Shown here one piece after another: positions 38,189 to 45,576 of a stretch of 64,000 bases of DNA. Source of the DNA: Halodesulfurarchaeum sp. HSR-GB (GTDB lineage Archaea; Halobacteriota; Halobacteria; Halobacteriales; Halobacteriaceae). How positions within the stretch are numbered: position 1 is the stretch's first letter; each line of letters opens with the position of its first letter. The position numbers were made by a program, and so were the translations under genes. The stretch spans positions 558,001-622,000 of the forward strand of contig NZ_JAVKGN010000001.1 in NCBI RefSeq assembly GCF_031432215.1, in the 5' to 3' direction. Below the pieces are notes generated by a model. It was not told the origin of the DNA and made no database searches. It saw only the letters and a program-made list of their open reading frames with translations.

Positions 38189-38653
38189 ATGGCAGAAACA
38201 GACGCGAAAAGTGAACACACAGTTTCGTACTCGATCTCGGCCGAGAGCAAGACCGCGACGCACACGGTTATCGAGGCCCGGGACTTCGAGTTCTCCGTCG
38301 ACGAGCCGACCAACGTTGGTGGCACGAACGCCGGACCGAACCCCGTCGAGTACATGCTGGGGGCGCTTGCCGGCTGTCTGAACGTCGTTGGCCACACCGT
38401 GGCCGAGGAGATGGGTATCACCGTCCGGAACATCGCCGTCTCCATCGAGGGCGACCTCGATCCGCGGAAGTTCATGGGTCGGGCCGAGGAGCCACGCGCG
38501 GGGTATCAGGATGTGCGGGTCGACCTGACGGTCGACTCCCCGGCTGACGAGGCGACCCTGGCGGACTGGCTCGAAACCGTTGAATCGCGCTGCCCGGTCA
38601 GCGACAACTTCCAGAACCCGACTCCGGTCTCGCTTTCGGTCACGACCGAGTGA
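38189..38653 (+). CDS. OsmC family peroxiredoxin-like protein
   Basis: About 154 residues. Fold marked by FEFSVDEPTNVGGTNAGPNPVEYMLGALAGCLNVVGHTVAEEMG, which contains the first conserved cysteine in LAGCL (about 75). The second conserved cysteine is in VESRCPVSDNF (about 135). Two cysteines and the glutamate/arginine-rich surroundings fit Ohr/OsmC-type thiol peroxidases that reduce organic hydroperoxides. It is followed closely by a zinc-ribbon micro-protein. Role in oxidative stress is inferred from family. Confidence 0.88.
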   Translation: MAETDAKSEHTVSYSISAESKTATHTVIEARDFEFSVDEPTNVGGTNAGPNPVEYMLGALAGCLNVVGHTVAEEMGITVRNIAVSIEGDLDPRKFMGRAEEPRAGYQDVRVDLTVDSPADEATLADWLETVESRCPVSDNFQNPTPVSLSVTTE

Positions 38654-38697
38654 TCGCCGGGCAACCCTTGAAGGCCGTCCAGCCCATACGGCTTGCC

Positions 38698-38847
38698 GTG
38701 CCCGATATCGAGTGCCCGGAGTGTGACCGTGCGATCTCGATGCACGAACTCGAGACGAGAACCGTCGCGAAATCGGAGGGCTTCGAGACGTCCTATCGCT
38801 GCCCGTACTGTGGGGCGAACTTCGAAGACGTGTCGGACCTCCTGTAA
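38698..38847 (+). CDS. Zinc-ribbon micro-protein (49 aa)
   Basis: 49 residues from a GTG: CPECD (residues 6-10) and CPYCG (about 35-39) form two zinc knuckles, with a charged segment in between and an acidic end EDVSDLL. Similar CPxC zinc-finger micro-proteins are numerous in haloarchaea and some affect stress response, motility or biofilm. An in-frame GTG at 38650, overlapping the OsmC stop, is an alternative start. Function unknown. Confidence 0.75.
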   Translation: MPDIECPECDRAISMHELETRTVAKSEGFETSYRCPYCGANFEDVSDLL

Positions 38848-38864
38848 GTTATTTCTCCTTATGG

Positions 38865-38870
38865 TTTTAA
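38865..38870 (+). promoter_or_regulatory. TATA box of the amphi-Trp gene
   Basis: TTTTAA, 26-31 nt upstream of the ATG at 38896. Confidence 0.6.
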
Positions 38871-38895
38871 GCCCGAGCCGAGCGTAGGAGGTGGC

Positions 38896-39174
38896 ATGGG
38901 AGAACTCGAAACCGAAGCCGAGAAGACACGCAAGCAGATCGCCCTCTACCTGCGGGATCTCGCCGATCAGCTGGAGGCCGATGGCGCGGTCTGTCTGGAC
39001 CTCGGGGGAAAGGAGGTGGTGTTGAACCCGACCGATCCGGTCACCTTCAAGCTGGAGGGTGAGTCGGACTGGTCGGCGGGCGAGACGGAGGCCAAACAGA
39101 GTATCGAACTCGAACTGGTCTGGCGGACGCCGGCGACCACGCCCGAGGAGGGGGAACTGACGATCGAGGAGTAA
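38896..39174 (+). CDS. Amphi-Trp domain protein
   Basis: 92 residues. The N-terminal helix (ETEAEKTRKQIALYLRDLADQLEADG) and two amphipathic strands with regularly spaced aromatic residues (FKLEGESDW and LELVWRTP) match the small amphi-Trp domain known from haloarchaea and bacteria. The protein is acidic and soluble, with no catalytic residues recognised. It is monocistronic by appearance, with its own TATA box. Role unknown. Confidence 0.8.
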   Translation: MGELETEAEKTRKQIALYLRDLADQLEADGAVCLDLGGKEVVLNPTDPVTFKLEGESDWSAGETEAKQSIELELVWRTPATTPEEGELTIEE

Positions 39175-39224
39175 TCCGACCGGCCAGCTGAAAGATTGAT
39201 AGGCGGGTGGCCCATTCGCCCGCC

Positions 39225-39467
39225 ATGAACGAACTCGTCGCCGATTTCGCGGGCGAACTCGTCTCGTTGCTGGCGGTCGCGATCGGCTCAACGCTGTTTA
39301 CCGCCCTCGGCCTGCTGGGCGAACAGGCCGCGCTGTCGAACGTCATGGCCGGGAGCCTGGCTCTTGGGGCCTGGGAGCTCTTTATCGGTGCCTGGGCGCT
39401 GTTCGTCGGGGTGTACCTGCTCGGGATCAAACAACTCGTGCCGCGAGCTCGGGCGCTGCTCGCCTGA
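39225..39467 (+). CDS. Small two-helix membrane protein
   Basis: 80 residues with two hydrophobic segments (ELVSLLAVAIGSTLFTALGLLG and LALGAWELFIGAWALFVGVYLLGI) and a basic C-terminal tail (KQLVPRARALL). The start at MNELVAD is preferred over an ATG six codons earlier. No known motif. It lies between the amphi-Trp gene and the DUF998 gene, all on the plus strand but with gaps of 50-75 bp, so co-transcription is uncertain. Function unknown. Confidence 0.65.
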   Translation: MNELVADFAGELVSLLAVAIGSTLFTALGLLGEQAALSNVMAGSLALGAWELFIGAWALFVGVYLLGIKQLVPRARALLA

Positions 39468-39541
39468 TCGGCTCCGCTCGGTCTCCAGTTTCGGAGAATC
39501 GACCCGCTCCTTTACTGTCACTCCACTCATAGGTAGTGGGT

Positions 39542-40192
39542 ATGACAGCTGAGAATCACACGGGGCCGGTACCGACCCAGGGGATGTCCGCCCGCTCGCT
39601 CGCGGGGTTGGGGACCGCTCTCGCAGGAATCATCGCCTTCATGGGGATCATCACCGGCGAGGTGCTCTACCCGAACTACTCCACTCGCCAGGACATCAGC
39701 GACCTCGGTTCGACGCGCCCCCCGAACCCGGTCATCCACGAGCCGTCCGCGACGATTTTCAACTCCACGATGGTGATTTCGGGGCTCTGCCTGCTGGTCG
39801 CCGCGTACTTCGCGTATCGAGCGCTCGGCCGGGCGGATTTTCCGCTCTTGCTCGGCGTGTTCGGTCTCGGTGCGCTCGGAGTTGGTGTGTTTCCGGGGAA
39901 CGTCACTCCCTGGCACGGCCTCGCCGCCTTGCTCACCTTCTTCGCGGGTGGGGTGACGGCGATTTACTCGGTCCGAATCGTGGACCGGCCCTTCGCGGTG
40001 CTCTGTGGGCTCCTGGGTGGGATTTCCCTTACCATCCTCGTAAGTCTGATCGCGCTCGGGATCGCTGGCGTGCCCCATCCGCTGGATTTCCTCGGCTCCG
40101 GCGGCGTGGAGCGCTGGGTCGCCTATCCGCTCCTGCTCTGGGCGGTAGTCTTCGGTGGGTATCTGATGGGTGCGGATTCGACTGTGGGGTAG
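39542..40192 (+). CDS. DUF998 family membrane protein
   Basis: 216 residues with six predicted membrane helices. The pattern after helix 1, EVLYPNYSTRQDISDLGSTRPPNPVIHEPSATIFN, is characteristic of DUF998 (YSxxxxxISDLG and an extracellular PS-IFN stretch). GVGVFPGNVTPWHGLAALLTF follows in helix 4. No enzymatic role is known; it is a conserved integral membrane family. A direct repeat that may be an att site begins 17 bp beyond its stop codon. Confidence 0.82.
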   Translation: MTAENHTGPVPTQGMSARSLAGLGTALAGIIAFMGIITGEVLYPNYSTRQDISDLGSTRPPNPVIHEPSATIFNSTMVISGLCLLVAAYFAYRALGRADFPLLLGVFGLGALGVGVFPGNVTPWHGLAALLTFFAGGVTAIYSVRIVDRPFAVLCGLLGGISLTILVSLIALGIAGVPHPLDFLGSGGVERWVAYPLLLWAVVFGGYLMGADSTVG

Positions 40193-40208
40193 GGCTGGTG
40201 TCACTCCG

Positions 40209-40224
40209 CAGAAACGCGGGCACG
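40209..40224 (+). repeat. Direct repeat, candidate att site (distal copy)
   Basis: CAGAAACGCGGGCACG, 15 of 16 identical to CAGAAAAGCGGGCACG at 40978-40993, which includes the 3' acceptor end of the tRNA-Arg gene. The two copies enclose the Doc-like locus (about 0.75 kb), as expected if a small element integrated at the tRNA 3' end. Confidence 0.5.
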
Positions 40225-40234
40225 ACACCTCCTA

Positions 40235-40408
40235 TTATTCTTTTTCAAGGGCGTCGTAGATTTCACGGTGGGAATCGCGGTCTTGGGCAGCGACCCGGCG
40301 GACGAGTTCTCGGCGGATGTCGGCCATCACCTCGTCCAGGGGAGATGGGGATTCGGTCCCTTCCTCCGTTGCCATACTTCTTGATTCGTCACGGAAGCCG
40401 TTAATCAT
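40235..40408 (-). CDS. Small acidic protein, possible antitoxin partner
   Basis: 57 residues from an ATG whose codons overlap the toxin stop (ATGATTAA), or 46 from the ATG at 40375. The C-terminus DIRRELVRRVAAQDRDSHREIYDALEKE is one charged helix. Coupling to the Doc-like gene suggests they act together. The order here is toxin first, the reverse of classic phd-doc, and no Phd/AbrB DNA-binding domain is visible. It may bind and restrain the toxin, or be an unrelated passenger. Confidence 0.5.
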   Translation of the reverse strand: MINGFRDESRSMATEEGTESPSPLDEVMADIRRELVRRVAAQDRDSHREIYDALEKE

Positions 40409-40883
40409 TCGGGTCCGTCCCCGTGGATAATTCTTCAAGTCCATACTTGATGAGGTCTTCACGCCAATTCTCGATTGCGCCCGGCAGACCGAGGGATTCC
40501 GTGTGCGTTTCGAGATAGGTAATGGCCTCCTCCCTATCGATTGAAGTCTCGGCTTTGCCGAACTGCTTGAGAATTGTCCGAATCTCACTATCATATTTGA
40601 ACTGGTACCCATTCAGAAAATAAAAGACGACAGTGGTGTTGAGGGCCGTGCGCTTGTTGGCATCGACGAATGGGTAATTCGCCACGAGGAGTCGAAGCAG
40701 GTGATACGCCTTTTCGTGAATCGTCTCAGGCGCCCGTCCGAAACTTCCCTCTTCAATATAGTGAAGAGCAAACTCGATTTCCCCACGCTGTTGTACTCCC
40801 CGGGTCGTATCGGCGTACTCCGTAACAATTTCCTCGTGAATGGTGAGGATGTCCTCGACTGACGGATACCAGAAGTCAGTCAT
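40401..40883 (-). CDS. Doc/Fic-type toxin with altered Fic motif
   Basis: 160 residues of the death-on-curing family: FWYPSVEDILTIHEEIV at the start, RGEIEFALHYIEEGSFG, and the central helix with EKAYHLLRLLVAN. The Fic loop reads YPFVDANKRTALNT, where related Doc proteins have HPFxDGNKRTA; the catalytic histidine is therefore tyrosine. NKR, which holds the phosphate donor, is intact. Codon use and base composition are AT-richer than neighbours, consistent with transfer. Start at MTDFWYP; a longer frame to 40943 is unlikely. It may be an inactive remnant or act by binding only. Confidence 0.82.
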   Translation of the reverse strand: MTDFWYPSVEDILTIHEEIVTEYADTTRGVQQRGEIEFALHYIEEGSFGRAPETIHEKAYHLLRLLVANYPFVDANKRTALNTTVVFYFLNGYQFKYDSEIRTILKQFGKAETSIDREEAITYLETHTESLGLPGAIENWREDLIKYGLEELSTGTDPND

Positions 40884-40977
40884 CACCTCACTGGACAGAG
40901 CGGACGCGTGTAATCGTTCCGATGGGTGTATGCAATTGTTCAAATCCCGTGTGCCGCTTTCTTCGTCGCCTGCTCCT

Positions 40978-40993
40978 CAGAAAAGCGGGCACG
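40978..40993 (+). repeat. Direct repeat, candidate att site (tRNA copy)
   Basis: CAGAAAAGCGGGCACG; bases 40986-40993 are the tRNA-Arg discriminator and 3' acceptor strand. Near-identical copy at 40209-40224. Confidence 0.5.
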
Positions 40994-41090
40994 GTGGGAT
41001 TCGAACCCACGACCGTCGGATGTCTCCCCCACACAGCCAGGCTGCCCGGGTTAGAAGTCCGACGCTCTGTCCGGACTGAGCTACGTGCCC
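40986..41090 (-). tRNA. tRNA-Arg(TCT) with 30-nt intron
   Basis: Reads GGGCACG acceptor, GCTC/GAGC D stem, TCGGA/TCCGA anticodon stem, GTGGG TTCGAAT CCCAC T arm and CGTGCCC acceptor with G discriminator. The loop CTTCTA-A gives anticodon TCT, decoding AGA and AGG arginine codons. Thirty bases (41022-41051) interrupt the loop at the standard 37/38 site. CCA is not encoded. No other tRNA is seen in the window. Confidence 0.93.
41022..41051 (-). other. tRNA-Arg intron with bulge-helix-bulge
   Basis: The precursor can form bulge UAA, central helix CUUC/GGAG (C-G, U-A, U-G, C-G), and bulge ACA, flanked by the anticodon stem outside and CCC/GGG inside. Cleavage between the second and third base of each bulge removes exactly 30 nt and restores loop CUUCUAA. 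The intron interior folds as CAGC/GCUG. Confidence 0.85.
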
Positions 41091-41186
41091 TCGAACTCGC
41101 GTTCGGTGCCCGGCGTAATATGTGTTACACTCGCCACCCGGCCCGGAGCGGAACCAAAAAGACCCGGCCCCGTCTATCCCGGACCA

Positions 41187-42143
41187 ATGACTGTTATCGG
41201 GATCGTCGGCCTGCCGGGCAGCGGCAAGAGCGAAGCCGCGACGGTGGCCCGCGAACTCGGCCTGCCGGTGATCACCCTGGGGGATATCGTCCGCGCGGAG
41301 ACCGAACAGCGGGGACTTGACCCCAGTGCCGACCACGGCCAGGTGGCCCAGGCCCTCCGCGAGGAGGAGGGCCTGGCGGCCATCGCCGACCGCGCGCTGC
41401 CCGCGATTCGAGACGCTCGCCGGGATCACGACGCCGTGGTCGTCGACGGCATCCGGTCGGGTCACGAGGTCGAGCGCTTCGAAGACGCCTTCGGCGATGA
41501 CTTCCGACTGGTGGCGATCACCGCGCCGGACGAACTCCGCGCCGAACGCCTGGAGGTTCGCAACCGGGACTCCGGGGCCGAGTCGGGCGGGGAGACCCTC
41601 GCCGACCGGGACGAACGCGAACTCGGCTTCGGCATCCGGGAGGCGATGGATGGGGCCGATGTTACGATCGAGAACGACGCCTCGCTGTCGGCATTCCGGG
41701 ACGCCGCGAGCGCGGTCTTCGAGGAGGCCATCGAGGGCTTTGTCTCCCGGATCGAGGTGACCGTAGAGGCCCCCGTCAACGAGACCGAGGTCCCCGACCG
41801 GGTCGCCGAGGCCGTCGCCGAACTCTTCCCCGAAGCCGAAATCGAGGTGGCCGAGGACCGGGTGCGGGCGACCAGCCATCAGCTAACGCACTTCCGGGAG
41901 CGACTCTTCGAACAGCGGATCCTCGACACCGCCCGCCAGGAGTTCTTCGAGCGAGCCGGGCCACGCGGTTTTTCCTTCGAACTGAAAAAACAGGCCGCTC
42001 GCCAGGACGTGATCACCTTCTCGGTGGGGCGGCCGGACGAACTGGGCGCGATCGAAGTCGCGGTGACCGTCCACGAACCCGACGTGGAGGCCTTCATCGA
42101 TCACCTCGCGCCGGCGACAGAGGACGGGACCCCGCCGTCCTGA
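41187..42143 (+). CDS. P-loop nucleoside kinase-like domain fused to UPF0201
   Basis: 318 residues with two domains. Residues 1-185 are a dephospho-CoA kinase/adenylate kinase-like P-loop domain: IGIVGLPGSGKSEAA at 3-17, TLGDIVRAE, VVVDGIRSGHEVERF and a lid-like RNRDSGAES. From about 190 to 300 is the UPF0201 (COG1325) domain, an RNA-binding-like fold: VEAPVNETEVPDRVAEAV, then RATSHQLTHFRERLFEQRILDTAR. The two exist as separate proteins in other archaea. The combination suggests a nucleotide- or RNA-linked reaction, but none is known. Confidence 0.85.
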   Translation: MTVIGIVGLPGSGKSEAATVARELGLPVITLGDIVRAETEQRGLDPSADHGQVAQALREEEGLAAIADRALPAIRDARRDHDAVVVDGIRSGHEVERFEDAFGDDFRLVAITAPDELRAERLEVRNRDSGAESGGETLADRDERELGFGIREAMDGADVTIENDASLSAFRDAASAVFEEAIEGFVSRIEVTVEAPVNETEVPDRVAEAVAELFPEAEIEVAEDRVRATSHQLTHFRERLFEQRILDTARQEFFERAGPRGFSFELKKQAARQDVITFSVGRPDELGAIEVAVTVHEPDVEAFIDHLAPATEDGTPPS

Positions 42144-42713
42144 TCAGGTAAAGGCCGACACGGTGAGAAAGAGCATGACGACCCCGAACACGTCAGCGAG
42201 CACGGTGACCACCGGAATTACCACGTCGTCGGGGTCCAGGCCGGCCTGGTAGGCCCCGTAGGTCGTCAGCACGGTGGCGACGATCGCGACGGCAGCGAGG
42301 CCAGCCCCGCTGGTCGTCGAGATGAGGACCACGCGCCAGAGCGGGAGGACGACCCGTCCGGTCACGAGCGCGAGGATCCAGGCCCCGGCCCCGACGAGGG
42401 GAAAGAGCGTGAGTGCGAGGGCCACCGTCGCCAACGAGTGGCCACCCAACTGCTCGTCGCGGAAGCGAAAGGAGAGCGTGCCCAGGTGAAACGCCGTCGA
42501 GAGGCGCGAGGCGAGCAAACTGCCCAGGTTTCCGGCGGTTCCGATGGTGACCGGGACGAGGATCAAAAGCGAGGGATACTGGTAGAGCGCCTCCTCGAAG
42601 GTGGCAAGCAGCAGCCCGGAGCCAACCGCGACGGCGGTGAGCAGCGTGAGCGTCGGCAGGGTGGCCCGGGAGATCGACCGGAACGTCCAGTGGCTGCCTG
42701 GCTGGGACTGCAT
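42144..42713 (-). CDS. MgtE-like membrane domain protein, second of a pair
   Basis: 189 residues with about five helices. The start LPTLTLLTAVAVGSGLLLATFEEALYQYPSLLILVPVTIGTAGNLGSLLASRLSTAFHLG resembles the first two helices of the MgtE (SLC41) pore domain, including the polar TAGNLGS turn and ASRLS helix. The C-terminus GLDPDDVVIPVVTVLADVFGVVML is the conserved end of the domain. The ATG immediately abuts the stop of the upstream gene. With its partner it likely forms one divalent cation channel or exporter; the ion is not determined. Confidence 0.8.
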   Translation of the reverse strand: MQSQPGSHWTFRSISRATLPTLTLLTAVAVGSGLLLATFEEALYQYPSLLILVPVTIGTAGNLGSLLASRLSTAFHLGTLSFRFRDEQLGGHSLATVALALTLFPLVGAGAWILALVTGRVVLPLWRVVLISTTSGAGLAAVAIVATVLTTYGAYQAGLDPDDVVIPVVTVLADVFGVVMLFLTVSAFT

Positions 42714-43286
42714 CTAGACCCCCCCGACGACGATCCGGACCGCGAGCAACAGGAAGGCGATGCCGATGACGTCCCCTGTGGTCGTCACGAGCGGCCCCAC
42801 GAGCGTGTCGGGGTCGATCCCACGTCGGAAGCCCAGGAACATCACGGCGATGACGACGGCCGCGAGCGCGAGTCCGGAGAGAAACGCCGCGATGAGCGCG
42901 ATCGCCAGGAGTTCCCAGAGCGGGGCCACCCCCTGGCCCAGCGCGAGCATGGCCAGGACGGTGAGCACCGCGGCGAACCCACTCGCGAGCAGGTTGTTCG
43001 AGGAGGCTGCGGCGGTCGCCGCCTGCAGGCGCTTGTCGTCCACCTGCAGTTTGGGGCCAACAAGCCCCTGGTGGAGCCCGGAGGCGATCCGCGCGGCGAA
43101 GGCCCCGAAGACGTTCCCTCTGGTGGCCAGCAGGGCCGGAACGAGGACCAACAGACCGCGAGTCCGCTCCAGATCCGCCTCCATGCCCGTCAGCACGAGT
43201 CCGGCGAACAGGCCCCCGACGGCCGCCACCAGAAGCGGGCCGAGTGCCTCGCGGTAGGCTGATCGAGCCAGCGAGGCGACTGTCAT
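42714..43286 (-). CDS. MgtE-like membrane domain protein, first of a pair
   Basis: 190 residues from MTVASLARSAYREAL. It has five helices and the same marks as its partner: LLVLVPALLATRGNVFGAFAARIASGLHQG and a C-terminal GIDPDTLVGPLVTTTGDVIGIAFLLLA. Neither chain has the cytosolic N and CBS domains of bacterial MgtE that gate the pore by Mg2+, so regulation must differ. Paired half-size MgtE genes occur across haloarchaea. An ATG nine codons earlier is possible. Confidence 0.8.
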   Translation of the reverse strand: MTVASLARSAYREALGPLLVAAVGGLFAGLVLTGMEADLERTRGLLVLVPALLATRGNVFGAFAARIASGLHQGLVGPKLQVDDKRLQAATAAASSNNLLASGFAAVLTVLAMLALGQGVAPLWELLAIALIAAFLSGLALAAVVIAVMFLGFRRGIDPDTLVGPLVTTTGDVIGIAFLLLAVRIVVGGV

Positions 43287-43343
43287 CGTCGGTACCTCGT
43301 CCGCACCGGGCAAAAAGGGTCCGTCCGAACGCGACGAATGGCC

Positions 43344-44732
43344 TTATCCGAGCGGGCCCATGTCACCGAGGTCGCCGCCGGGCCCGCCACCGCCCTGCAT
43401 CTGTTTCATCATCCGCTCCATGTCCGCATCGCCCATGCCCTGGAACTGCTTGAGTGCCCGCTCCATCATCCGGTACTGCTCTAAGAGTTCGCGCACGTCG
43501 TCCACGTCGGTGCCGCTACCGGCCGCGATCCGTTTCATCCGGCTGGCACCGATCGACCGGGGGTTCTCCAGTTCGTCCTCGGTCATCGAGTCCATGATGA
43601 CCTCGAAGGTGCGCATGCGCTCCTGGGTCATGTCCATGGCCTCGTCCGGGAGTTGGTCCATCATCCCCCCACCGAGCCCGGGCACCATGTCCAGGACCTG
43701 GGAGAGCGGCCCCATCCGGTCGAGGGCCTTCATCTGGTGGCGCATGTCCTTGAGGGTGAAATCCCCCTCCAGCATGTCCTCGGGGTCCCAGTCCTCCTCT
43801 TCGGCCTCGGTCTCCTCCATGGCGCGCTCGACGCGCTCGGTGAGCTGCTTGAGGTCGCCCATCCCGAGGAGCCGGGAGATGAACCCGGAGGGCTCGAAGC
43901 GCTCGATGTCCTTGACCGTCTCGCCGGTCCCCAGGAAGGCGATCGTCGAGTCCGTCTCGTTGACGGCGGTCAGCGCCCCGCCACCCTTCGCCGTCCCGTC
44001 GAGCTTGGCGATGGCGACGCCGTCGATCCCGATGGCCTCGTCGAACCGCTGGGCCTGCTCTTTGGCCCCCTGGCCGATCGCGGCGTCGAGCACCAGCAGG
44101 TTGCGATCCGGTTCGACGGCGGCCGCGATGGCCTCGATCTCGCCGATGAGCCCCTCCTCCAGGGCGTGGCGACCGGCGGTGTCGACGATGCGAACGTCGG
44201 CTTCGGCCGTGGCTTCCATGCCGTCCCGGGCGATCTGGACCGGGTCGTCGGCGTCCGGATCGCCGTAGAAGTCGACTTCCGCGCGCTCGGCCATCTCCTT
44301 GCCCTGGTCGTAGGCTCCTGGGCGGAAGGTGTCGGTCTGGATGACCGCGGGCCGCAGCCCCTTCTTCGAGAACCACCAGGCCATCTTCGCGGCGGTGGTC
44401 GTCTTCCCCGACCCCTGGAGGCCGGCCAGGAGGATCGTCTGTTCTTCGAGGGGGACTTCGGTGGACTCGCCCACCAGCTCGACCAGCTCCTCGTAGACGA
44501 TCCGCAGGACGTGATCGCGGGCCGTGGTCCCGGCCGGCGGCTCCTCGTCCAGGGCGCGCTCGCGAATGGCGTCCGAGAGGTCCATCACCAGCCCCGTGTC
44601 CACGTCGGCCTGGAGCAGCGATCGCTGGATCTGGGTGACGACCTCGTCGACGTCCTCCTCGCTGATACGGGATTTCCCTCTGAGGTCGTCCAGCGTCGAC
44701 CTGAGCGAACTCCCGAGATCGTCGAGTACCAT
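43344..44732 (-). CDS. srp54: Signal recognition particle protein SRP54
   Basis: 462 residues, the GTPase that binds signal sequences and 7S RNA. N domain helices come first, then G1 [17 protein letters not shown] (about 106-122), [11 protein letters not shown]3 VDTAGR and G4 region [13 protein letters not shown]. The C-terminal M domain contains helices with [16 protein letters not shown] and [12 protein letters not shown], the RNA-binding segment, and a methionine/glutamine-rich tail. Length is standard. Its receptor ftsY is 1 kb away on the same strand, so co-translational targeting genes cluster here. Confidence 0.96.
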   Translation of the reverse strand: MVLDDLGSSLRSTLDDLRGKSRISEEDVDEVVTQIQRSLLQADVDTGLVMDLSDAIRERALDEEPPAGTTARDHVLRIVYEELVELVGESTEVPLEEQTILLAGLQGSGKTTTAAKMAWWFSKKGLRPAVIQTDTFRPGAYDQGKEMAERAEVDFYGDPDADDPVQIARDGMEATAEADVRIVDTAGRHALEEGLIGEIEAIAAAVEPDRNLLVLDAAIGQGAKEQAQRFDEAIGIDGVAIAKLDGTAKGGGALTAVNETDSTIAFLGTGETVKDIERFEPSGFISRLLGMGDLKQLTERVERAMEETEAEEEDWDPEDMLEGDFTLKDMRHQMKALDRMGPLSQVLDMVPGLGGGMMDQLPDEAMDMTQERMRTFEVIMDSMTEDELENPRSIGASRMKRIAAGSGTDVDDVRELLEQYRMMERALKQFQGMGDADMERMMKQMQGGGGPGGDLGDMGPLG

Positions 44733-44828
44733 CTTGTTACCCGTAGTAGGCTCGCCGAGCGGTAAAGGTCTAACCGTGTGCCCACGGGGGAGGGGCCGAC
44801 TTATCCGGCTGTACGTCGAAGGCAGGGT

Positions 44829-45311
44829 GTGTCACAGACGCCGGTCTTCGTCACGCGCCCGCTGCTCGCGGTGCTGCTCGAACTGGCGGCCGACGCGAGC
44901 CCAGAATCGGTGACCGTCTCGCTCTCGGCCACTGCGGCCGCCGATTTGGATCCCCAGTCGGCCCCTGCGGAGCGAGCCAAAAGCGACGGGCCGGTTCGCC
45001 GACTTGACGATCTCGAGCCCGACACGCCGGTGTTCTCGGACTTTTACTTCCCCGACGTGGGCAACGCGTTGGAGTTCGTCTTCGGCGTCGATCTCGGGAC
45101 CCCGGCCGGGCAGACACAGGCCCGCTTTCTCTCCCATCCCGACGGGAACCCGGAGTTGAGCATGCGGGACGATCTGCACGCGACGGTGCTGGTGGCGGTG
45201 CCACCCTGGGAGCCGGCGAACGTCGTCGCCTTCGGTCGGAACGGGACGGAACGCTCGCTTGTCACCGTCGCGGCCGCGGCTCCCGAGACTGATTTCGACG
45301 CCGATTACTGA
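44829..45311 (+). CDS. Conserved hypothetical haloarchaeal protein
   Basis: 160 residues from a GTG 28 nt after a CTTATCC TATA-like box. Soluble, acidic, mixed alpha/beta. It starts [22 protein letters not shown], and a later block [21 protein letters not shown] with [32 protein letters not shown] looks conserved and loosely recalls MPN/JAMM-like or sensor folds, but no metal motif is complete. I cannot name a family. It is divergent from srp54 and overlaps the end of the following small gene by 7 bp. Confidence 0.65.
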   Translation: MSQTPVFVTRPLLAVLLELAADASPESVTVSLSATAAADLDPQSAPAERAKSDGPVRRLDDLEPDTPVFSDFYFPDVGNALEFVFGVDLGTPAGQTQARFLSHPDGNPELSMRDDLHATVLVAVPPWEPANVVAFGRNGTERSLVTVAAAAPETDFDADY

Positions 45312-45535
45312 TGGGTAAAGAGCATCGGCTTCTCCTCCGAGGTTCGGGAGACACAGATGTCCAGTGGCTCTGAGAGCTCCAGGCTCGTGCTCTCGCCGGT
45401 GACGATCACGAGGTCGGCGAAGGGTTCATCACACACCGGACAGGGGATCGAGGTGGTGTTCTGATAGCGCTTCATCGACTCGGTCTCCTCACGGGGCGTG
45501 AGGTAGCTGACGAGCTCGTCGTAGTCCTCGTCCAT
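45305..45535 (-). CDS. Small protein with zinc-knuckle-like cysteines
   Basis: 76 residues. CPVCDEP (about residues 32-38) gives one CxxC pair; a further single cysteine occurs in LDICVSR (about 60), so a full zinc site would need a partner or be atypical. The N-terminus is acidic (MDEDYDELVSYLTPREET), with a basic MKRYQ patch before the knuckle. It ends near FTHQ. Similar proteins in haloarchaea are annotated as hypothetical or 'flagella cluster' proteins (DUF7385-like by recollection). Function unknown. Confidence 0.6.
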   Translation of the reverse strand: MDEDYDELVSYLTPREETESMKRYQNTTSIPCPVCDEPFADLVIVTGESTSLELSEPLDICVSRTSEEKPMLFTHQ

Positions 45536-45576
45536 ACAGGCCCCTCGTGGCCGACCCCGAAAGCGTTTCGGCCCGA

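Noticed and set aside
40841-41079. 79-codon plus-strand ORF across the tRNA gene
   Set aside because: It reads through the antisense of the tRNA-Arg gene (GHGGIRTHDRR type peptides are a well-known tRNA antisense artefact).
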